Assembly (NCBI GenBank): GCA_047495785.1 | Contig: JBLDXI010000004.1 | Location: forward strand, 682,001-746,000 | Length of the DNA stretch: 64,000 nucleotides | Origin: Lepidodermella squamata | Lineage: Eukaryota; Gastrotricha | Reading direction: 5' to 3' | Part shown: positions 56,387-64,000 of the stretch, piece by piece | Position numbering within the stretch: the stretch's first letter is position 1 | Layout of the letters: the number at the start of each line of letters is the position of its first letter | The notes under the pieces: model-generated | What the model saw: only the letters and a program-made list of their open reading frames with translations | Databases searched by the model: none | What the model was told of the DNA's origin: nothing | Made by a program: the position numbers and the translations under genes

Positions 56387-56731
56387 TTTCCTTCAATATT
56401 TCCGTCTAATAGTAAACGAATTAGCTGAAATGGATAGCTATTTAAATATTGCTTGTGTTGCGATTTTTCCTCTGCTAATTTATTTTTCGTGAGAAAATTA
56501 TGTGTTTGCCCAGCAAAATCGATTTGCTGAAAATTAGCATGAATTAGTTTATTACGTTTATCTATTTGTAAAATATATTTGACATCCATCCATCCATCAT
56601 ATATTTGACATTTTTCCGCCAAAATCAATGGCTATGCTTACTTGAGTAGATAAGTTCTTTCCGTGAAAGATTTCTCGGCAATGAATTATTTTTCTAAGTT
56701 CACAAATTGTTCATGTTCAAATTTTTAGGAT

Positions 56732-58757
56732 ATATGAATCTGCTTATTCGCGTTAGCCTGTGGCTCCTCGTCGTAGACGCTGGTAGTAAGCCGCCAATAA
56801 AAAGATGGTGGCGCTGCTTTTCCGCTCTGAATAGTAAATTCAACGGCTGTCAATACGAATGCAACCAATTCGAGTATAAGGTTATCATTGTCGTTACTTA
56901 TGCTAATTTGTGACATCATTCCTGTCTCTAGTCCGTCGTTCCGTATATATTTCACGAACATTGCGTTGAAGGGGTGTGTTTGAAAATATTCCGGCTACAG
57001 TAGCCAATCTATGTTTTTTTGCTATGAAGAACGTTAAACTCTGCTACGACCATGTGGAATTCAGTTATCGATGCATTGAAGGTGCATGGCAGTGCAAGAA
57101 AACCAACGAAATCCAGGTTTGTGCTCAACAGAAGAAGATGCGTGAGGCTTCCTGCTTGCTTTCTGTAGCCTTTCCATTTTATTATCAATTTACAGGCTGG
57201 ATTCTACAACATAGGAACCTTTGGACGCAATTATGCAAACTGTATGACTGCCTCTACAAAATCGCCCGTAAGTAGAACAAATTATAACTAGGTTTATTAG
57301 TATTGAAATTTCTGATAATAAATAAATTAACTAGTCTCAAATAATAGTTTCAAAAATCTTCACTTTTCAACTAATTAAAAAAATTCAAAGTTATTTTCCA
57401 ACGACAATTGGTAAGAAAATTGAAATTAATGAAATTGAATTGCATTTACTTCTACTCGAGAAAAAAGTGGCTTTCGATTTCAGTTGAAGCCATTTGAACG
57501 GTGCTTATCTGGCGGCAAATTTGTATCCTGTTTTCCTCTTTCCCTCGGCTGTCCAGCCCATTTGGTGAGTCGAACAGCCAAGTCCGAACTGCTTTCACCT
57601 TTTTTTTTAAAGGACGTTAACGACGATCTACCTACCTACAACAATCTAGAATCATGCTTGAGGTAGTTTTGGAAGTCGGAAAAACCTTTTCACCTATGCG
57701 CCTATTTGAACTTCTTTACCATGTGGCTTTTAATGATAATTTTACAGTGCCACAAGCTGTTATCGATGACCAAAAGCCGCACGTACGCTGAGTGGACAAG
57801 AAGGCGGGTGATTTCGTGGGGTGCCGCCTCAAAAGCACAGGCTGCTCTCCAGATACCAAGATGTACGCGCCGCGACCTTTTGCAAATAAGAAAATGTGTC
57901 TGAAAGGGTGACTACACAAAAACAGTTATAAACCACAATAAGATACTTCTGATTTGCCAATGAATTTCAACGCACAATTTTTTATGTAAATGTGTGTTTA
58001 GAATTCTGTGAAATGCAACACCTCATCCGGCGCAACTTGAGGTTCTTTTTGCCAGAACGACTCAGATATAGTTTGGTTTCAAATAATGTATTTCCAACTT
58101 TTTATGCCGAGATTTAAACAGAACTTCGTCTTTTCGGGTTCGAGAGACTTCGCGACTAATTATCAGCAGTGCCGACTTGGTGGAAACATTGTGAGCGACT
58201 TTGCTTCTTCCTATTCTGAATTTGACAAAATCATGAATGAATAATAATGTCTGTGGTTTAAGCCGTAAATCAAATCAAATCCAAAGCTCGGGCTAAATTA
58301 TGCTCATCAAACACACATTTTATATAACTGTAATGATGTTTACACGAACTTATGATTGTCATTTTGCTAGCAACGTACGAAGACTTTCACTGTTGTATTG
58401 AATGGCGAAGGATTAACGCAAGATGATGCCATGAAGGCATGTTCGAAAAAGCCTAACTCAAGACTGGCGGTAATCGAAACCGAAGCTGAGCGACGAGCTT
58501 TTAATGCCGCGATGCATGAAGCCCCGACCTCCTTCGCAATGATTGGCTTGTCGAAAATTGACGACCAGTGGTTGTGGGATGACAGTTCAGTTTCAGCCTA
58601 TGTGGGCATGCCACCCTGGGCGCCAGACTACCCGTCAAAGGCCAAGTTGAACAAATGTGTTGGGGTGGCGGGCCTTGTCATAGGAGAATTGTATTTGATT
58701 TCCCCAAACAGGATAACCGGGACTTCGCGAACGCGAGTGACTGCAATAAAGGCGTAA
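56732..58757 (+). pseudogene. Cys-module C-type lectin, copy 4, with two UGA codons at cysteine positions
   Basis: Exons: 56732-56880, 56932-56973, 57030-57116, 57196-57267, 57484-57564, 57613-57662, 57748-57907, 58002-58070, 58122-58190 and 58371-58757. The signal peptide is MNLLIRVSLWLLVVDA. Splice sites are well kept. In exon 7 the first Cys of a module is UGA (57789-57791); in exon 8 another module Cys is UGA (58038-58040). The lectin exon is open through IETEAERRAFNAAM, QWLWDD, MPPWAP and KCVGVAG, but its last third is replaced by a sequence resembling the second half of a Cys module (FANASDC in another frame). Either a pseudogene with a recombinant end or, less likely, UGA recoding. Confidence 0.7.
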
Positions 58758-58810
58758 GATTTAATTACACATGATCACTGATGATTCCTTACAACGATTT
58801 TTGGCAACAG

Positions 58811-58897
58811 AGCGTTGTTATGTGCTACAAATTCGAGGTTCTTACTCCGTGGTGCGTGCCTGGAAACATCGGATGCGACGAGGTGAACGAAACGACG
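58811..58897 (+). pseudogene. Cys-module half-exon after lectin copy 4
   Basis: The exon, between caacag and gtaagt, encodes SVVMCYKFEVLTPWC and GNIGCDEVNETT, matching the first half of a four-Cys module (C-x9-C-x6-C). It shows that the lectin domain of copy 4 is followed by another module series, perhaps of the gene at 61027-62988. The hAT MITE at 58928 interrupts the following intron. Confidence 0.6.
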
Positions 58898-58927
58898 GTA
58901 AGTTGTTTGAACATATTTCTGCGGAAT

Positions 58928-59364
58928 CAGAGACTTTGATTTGATTTGATTTGATTTCGGCCATTTTTCGTTGATTTGATTTGCAAATGATTCAGCCCCC
59001 TTGATTTACGCTGATTTAGAGTATTCAAAACTATTGGGATTCCCCCTTTTACCTATCATGAGAACTTGCATTTGAGTCGAAACACCTCTTTTCGTTTAAA
59101 TGATTGCTAAAACTGGAGCCATTCTACTCCTTTTGAAGTTACCCTGCCAAAGTCAACCTTAAAATGTGAAACAATTCTCCGAAATTTACCGTAATAATCA
59201 AGGTTTTCTATGCGGAAGATTTGATTTCATTTGATTTAGACTGGTCGAATGATGTGATTTGATTGTTTTACAATGGATTTTTCGTGGATTTGATTTGAAA
59301 TGATTGATTTAACAAGACCCGTGATTTACTGAAGAAATCAAATCAAATCAAATCAAAGTCACTG
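58928..59364. mobile_element. hAT-type MITE (437 bp) with GATTT-repeat termini
   Basis: It starts CAGAGACTTTGATTTGATTT and ends in the inverse with CACTG. Exact 8-bp duplications TGCGGAAT flank it (58920-58927 and 59365-59372). Clusters of TTGATTTGA units lie inside. It has no transposase. Confidence 0.9.
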
Positions 59365-61026
59365 TGCGGAATTCTTTGCCTCACCACCGTTCAGGCGGAT
59401 TTCAGGGCCCTGGAAGTTTATCAAGTTGATAGACTCAAATTAGACAAAATCAATCTTTGCCCCATTTTTCGAGTTCGATTCGTCGTGAGTTGAGGAGTCC
59501 ATCGAAGTCCCATCGAAGTCCCATAGTCATAGCACTCCCAACTGAGAAGCAGTTAATTCCCCAAGAGTCGGGTCCACCTTAACAAAATGACTGTAACTCC
59601 AGGAAAAAAATCACCCTAATAGGGGTGATGGGTGAAAAAAAATTAGCTTGTGAAATCATCCGAGGGCCTTAATGAGGTGTGAGTATCCTTATTTCCCATT
59701 TTTCATAATTTATCGGAATTCATGCTCAAAAAGTGAAAGTCATTCCATGATCATGATTTAATTGTGTATTAATTACGAAATTTGACGATTTTCATTGCAA
59801 ATCTTGAGATGGTTGCTATTTGAAATGTTGCCACGTAACATAATATGGCGCTCACTCATGTCTAACGCATCCCATTTTCACTTGATCAGTGGTACATTTT
59901 TATTTTAGTTCATTTTGCCTACAATATGAAATCCTATTGCTATCGATTCAATTTGATTTACTATTCGATTTTTCAGTGGGAAAGTGTGCTCAAAACGTCC
60001 AACATTTTGGGTCCAAGCAATAAAATAGCACACAATGTACAGTATTTTTCTCAAAATTTCTTTAAACATGAACTCGGCTCTCAACTGCAATTTCAGCCGG
60101 CCTTCAGTCGAATAAAATTGGATGCGAGCAAAGGGAGCTTTAGCTAACGCTCTTTTTAAAGATTTTTACTGCTGGAAGAGTGACTAAAAATGAACCAAAT
60201 TTTCGCAATATTCAAGTTTTATGAAAACCATCAGGCGACCCCAGCGACCCTCGGCTGACTCGGCGACCAACGAAAAAAGGGCCCTCGACCCCCAGTTTGA
60301 GAAGCCGGCGCGACCCCGTTTAGCGGCGATGGAGCTTGGCGGTCTTTGGCGACGGTCTTTAGCGGACGCCGTTCTCCCGTGACCTCGCGGCGGCCCGGCA
60401 GCGATGATACCGGGCGCATCAGCATCGACAGCCTCGTTAGTGGCAGCGGCAGATTTCGCGCGGCGAGTACCAGCCATGATTTTGAAACATGATATTTAAA
60501 CATTTCCAAAACTCAAAACTTGTAATCGAGTTTTTCGCGTGCGTTCGTGTCGATAAATATGCAACACGGCGTGGCGTGCTCTATTTGTAGCATGAGCAGC
60601 AACATGACACAGATTAATTAGTGCGCGCATTGGTTTTCATGCATTAGTCGCATCAGAGGCTTTTACACTGGCTTTCTTCCCAAACAACTTCAACGCGTTG
60701 AAGGTTCAAACCTCATTACAGTCAGCTCTCGCCATAGCGTACTTCATGGCTGTACACTTTCCGCCATCGTACACATTTTTCCACGGTCAATGCGAGATTG
60801 TATAGGAGTATGCATACTTTCCTCTCGCTGCTGTACACTTTCAGCTGGGTACACAATTCGCCTGCGTACACCTTTTCCGGCGGTCCCGCCTACACATAAA
60901 CTGTAGAAAACTCTCCCGCAAGTGTACACTTTCGTCCAAAAGAGCGGAGAAAGTCTGGTCCGCGCATTTATATATGACTCTCAAAAAGCGCGCCTTAGCA
61001 ATTATGTAACATTATTTTCATCGCAG
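59365..61026. other. Intron or intergenic stretch with repeats
   Basis: It holds an inverted relative (about 59600-59740) of the repeat at 53705-53943. A diverged relative of the MITE at 61799-62210 lies at about 59890-60310 (shared AAAATGAACCAAAT and GCGACC tracts). A Cys-free minus frame at 60184-60477 begins MAGTRRAKSAAATNEA and ends inside the repeat. A patch of eight GTACAC motifs lies at 60750-60935. No lectin exon could be assigned here. Confidence 0.5.
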
Positions 61027-62988
61027 AAAGGATTTTTTCGATGTGTGGCAAACGTTGATGGTGCAGTTCGATGCGTGTCTAACGTAACGGGTTGCGATGC
61101 TGTCAAGGAGCTGAGAATCCCAGTCGATGTCGTTTACCCGAATACGACCAGTTGCAGGAAAGCCGCTAAGAGGTACTTCAGGATAGGTCCAGCTTTGACC
61201 TGGGAACAAGTGACAGCGCGTTTCGAACCTGTGTTCGCGTTTCGAACAGTTTAGCGACTGTGAGATCAAGTGAAGAGCTCGAGCGATTCCTCAACGTTCT
61301 CTATGGTGATAAAGGTTCTTGGGTTGGCTTGACTCGAGAGAATGGCGTTTTGAAGTGGATAGATGGCTCTGATTACACTGGTATGCCGAAATTGGATTAC
61401 TATGATGGATACAGGGATGGCTGCTATAAAATACGTACAAGAATAATCGATGAAAACCCTGACTATTCAGTCGGATATTTCCGCTGTGATCAGCCATCAC
61501 GTTCGGCGATTCTCGAAACATTCAGACCCGAGGAGAAGGTAAGTGCACCTGAGTTGTTGTGAGGCAGCATCATTTTGAGCTGGTGCCAATTTTAAGTAAT
61601 CACCTCGGGGACGAAACTAGGAAGCATTTCATTTTATTTTCGACGACAATCCCACCTCTTGGTAGACTTTTATTACTATCAACGTCCTCTCGGTATCTCG
61701 AACGGATTTGTACGATACTTACTTTAATAGAAAGGGGTTAAACCAGTGTACGACTTCCAAGACAGGGCATGCTAGTGTGGTTGCTAGCTGGATTATCCCA
61801 GGGCTTCTCAACGCCAAACCCTTGACGACCCAAAAATATAAAATTCTTACCAGGCTGCGACCCCTAGAAGAATTTTCCATTTTTTTCGTTTCTCAGAGTG
61901 GGAAAATATGCTGAAAATTTCGAGATTCTACGTCAAAGCTATAAAATATCACTAAATTAGCATAAGGTTTTCCTGGTTTAGTTCAAACTTTCCATGAATC
62001 GGATTCTTAACCGCAATTTAAGCCGGTTATCAGTCGAATATTATTGGACGCGAGCGAAGCGAGCTTCAGCTGACGCTATTTTGTAAGATTTTTTCTTGGG
62101 ATTATGCCAAAAATGAACCAAATATTCTCAATTTAAGAGGTTTATGAAAATCATCAGGCGACCCCCGCGACCCCCGGCTGAGTCGGCGACCCCCAGTTTG
62201 AGAAACCCTGGGTTATCCCCAAACTCGTCCAGACCAATTGTGCGAAGTAGGATCCGGGAGCTTGTTTTCTATCACCGAGCCGAAAAAAACCAAAGGGTCT
62301 CTCGTGTGGTTTTTCAGCCTTCCTCTTGCTGAAGTCCCGGACACCCCAGCAACCCTGTACTTTGTACCCTGACCAGACAAGACAACGAAATGAGAAATCT
62401 AATCTCAGGGGTTTTGAACCGTGTATTAAGGGAAAATCTTTTACATTTTCTTCCTTCGCCAGGTTTTCAGTCGAATTTTGGCAAAATCAGGAAAAAATAT
62501 TTCTTAGCAGCGCCGGGATCCATGATCGTACCCTGGAAATCCTTGAAAACATTGATCTAGTTTCCACGAGGGCGTCTAAATTTAATTTGATGTAGGGTCC
62601 GAATGCATTCAAGGTTGTGTCAAACTTCGAAGTGCCGAATTTCACACAAGACAGAGCGAGAAAGAGGTGTTTACGCGTTGCACCAGACGGGCGATTGGCA
62701 ATCATTGCTGACGAGGCAGATCGTCAAGCTGTATACACGTCGATGGTGAGTGAGAATGTTAAAAAAACCTACGTCGGTTTGAGGAAAACAAACGGCCAGT
62801 GGTTGTGGGGCGATGGTACCCCGTATGTTGGCATTCCACCATGGGGCTCGGGCAAGCCGGATGGTGCCAAGTTGGGCTATTGTGTTGGCCTGGCGGCTAT
62901 CGAATCAGGCTCATTGGTGTTGACGGACGGCTCTTGCGATGAGCCATCTGCCGAGGCAGCAGTCTGCGAGTCGAATATGATTCCCTAG
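61027..62988 (+). CDS. Lectin-family gene with one Cys module and two C-type lectin domains, 5' end missing
   Basis: Exon 61027-about 61205 follows tcatcgcag and encodes one whole module, RCVANVDGAVRC, CVSNVTGC and TTSCRKA (C-x9-C-x6-C-x20-C). The first lectin domain, about 61210-61536, has SLATVRSSEELERF, GSWVGLTRENGVLKWIDGSD and ends EEK|gtaagt; joining it to the module needs a one-base frame change, so a frameshift or a missed small intron lies near 61205-61230. The second lectin exon (62596-62988) is fully open: CLRVAPDGRLAIIADEADRQ, YVGLRKTNGQWLWGDG, CVGLAAIE, DGSCDEPSAEAAVCE. A polyadenylation signal follows at 63100. No signal peptide was found; it may continue from 58811-58897. Confidence 0.6.
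61799..62210. mobile_element. hAT-type MITE (412 bp) in the intron between the two lectin domains
   Basis: The ends CAGGGCTTCTCAA and TTTGAGAAACCCTG are inverted repeats of Charlie-like hAT type. The flanks GATTATCC and GGTTATCC (61791-61798 and 62211-62218) match at 7 of 8 bases. An older relative is at about 59890-60310. Confidence 0.85.
62244..62375. repeat. Second copy of the dispersed repeat seen at 55733-55880
   Basis: Same orientation, moderately diverged. It lies just after the MITE in the intron before the last lectin exon. Confidence 0.5.
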
Positions 62989-64000
62989 TGACCACAGTGA
63001 CGCCTGGTGAAAACAAGAAATGAAAAGTAGCCGCTAATGTGTGACAGATGAGACTTGAGCTTATGTTTGCGACTGGTATGCCTGGTGCCTGGCTACGCCA
63101 ATAAAGAAATGTAAAGAGCTTATTGCGTTGAAATTGTATTTTCGTCTGATATTAAAATCTCTCAGAGAGCGAAGTGCCGCATGGGATGTTAGAAATCATG
63201 TTGTCGAATCTGCGCGAATGATGAAATCCCGAAGAATTTTCGATTTCACGGAACAAAATTCGCAAGTTATGACTCTTTTCAAGGATAACGATTCTCTTCC
63301 ATTGTTGCTCTCCACCAGTTCTGCTCAGGTTTTCGCATATTCACAAGCTTCAAAAACATACCTAATTTTTTTATTCACATACTTTTTTTGCGGAAAGAGA
63401 GCGGAGACAGGGAGAAAATAAGTTTTAAAGATTTGGTTGCTTTTGCTGTTGAACTTAACCGACTTCATAACTGAGCACCATCAGCTTTATTGTGATGAAT
63501 TTGAGATGAATCGTATTTGCCTTCACATTTTCTTGGCAAGACTCATCGAACAATTTTTTATGGTTGTAATCGGAGCAGGGGATATTTTCAAGGTGCGGTA
63601 TATTAATGATCCATCACAAATTTCCCAGAAAAAGGCTAAATAGTGCCAACGCCGCTGTTGTTTTATTTTTTATTGGACCGAAATATGATGAAGGGAGGAT
63701 AAGCAAAGCTTATTTTTGTGTAAATTCAAGTAATATACGATCGGACCACGTTATCAGCCATAAATCAGTAATACTGGACGAATATTTGAAAATGAATGGT
63801 CTGGACCCTGACCACAGCCTCTCCCACTTCGCCCTTCCTGCCTTTATTGGGGTAACACTTATAATTTATAATATTATGCCCAGCCCAAGTTGAGCAACAG
63901 ACTTATGGGGTGGTTATTAAGATTTTGTTATTTTTTTACTCGCGCTCCGAGTGACGGGGTAGTAGTTAGAGGTGCGGTATATTTATGATAAAACGGAAAG
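62989..64000. other. 3' flank of the lectin cluster
   Basis: AATAAA at 63100-63105 is the likely polyadenylation signal for the upstream gene. Beyond it the ORFs (63128-63421, 63437-63643 and 63606-63893) have no recognised domain. The words GGTGCGGTATATT near 63593 and 63971 form a short direct repeat. Confidence 0.5.

Noticed and set aside
58928-59364. GATTT repeats taken as a microsatellite
   Set aside because: The exact 8-bp flanking duplication and inverted ends show it is a MITE with repetitive termini.
60184-60477. Ala/Arg-rich ORF on the minus strand
   Set aside because: It begins with ATG but runs into a dispersed repeat and has no domain or splice partner. The composition is explained by GC-rich low-complexity DNA.
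60750-60935. Repeated GTACAC motifs
   Set aside because: Spacing is irregular and the flanking words differ, so this is not a CRISPR array or a regular satellite.

Overview
The window is nuclear DNA from an invertebrate animal. Genes are split by short introns with U-rich acceptors (ttttcag, tttttag). AT-rich intergenic DNA separates them, and several families of animal transposons are present. Three paralogous lectin-like genes have a 3' splice acceptor 0-5 nt in front of the signal-peptide ATG, which would fit spliced-leader trans-splicing. Together with the secreted C-type-lectin cluster this suggests a nematode-like ecdysozoan. I cannot name the species, and nothing looks bacterial or organellar.

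Region by region. 1-5.3 kb: a nearly complete Penelope-like retroelement on the minus strand (RT protein plus a zinc-finger ORF). It is bounded by 286-bp direct repeats and sits inside a 162-bp duplicated flank. 5.3-12.6 kb: mostly non-coding, with perfect palindromes, a 25-nt inverted pair and an old hAT-type MITE. 12.58-49.02 kb: the two ends of one Ty3/Gypsy family. A 175-bp LTR with gag lies on the left, and gag tail, pol and an LTR end lie on the right, all on the + strand. Both outer edges are flanked by TATT. Between gag and pol lie 23 kb of other DNA: a fold-back element, a zinc-ribbon transposase fragment, an apparently intact PIF/Harbinger transposon (19.45-22.82 kb), a small two-exon gene, a PARP-type PADR1 exon split by a MITE, another hAT MITE, two short unknown genes and a six-exon DDE/RAG1-like gene (32.1-35.7 kb). 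Inside the pol half sits a second, very young Gypsy element (39.36-47.30 kb, minus strand). Its LTRs are identical and it carries gag, a frameshift site, pol, an env-like gene and an extra ORF of unknown function. The integrase of the outer element lies inverted beside it.

49.4-63.0 kb: a cluster of paralogous secreted proteins, one truncated copy on the minus strand and four or five on the plus strand. Each combines tandem four-cysteine modules (two exons per module) with a C-terminal C-type lectin domain. Most copies carry visible lesions (frameshifts, deletions, UGA codons at cysteine positions) and MITEs lie in their introns. The cluster looks like a birth-and-death family eroded by transposons and unequal exchange. 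The window is therefore a transposon-nested stretch with a host lectin cluster at the right end. The most unusual items are the composite Gypsy structure, the RAG1/Transib-like gene, the Penelope-like element with its long flanking duplication, and the new module architecture of the lectins.
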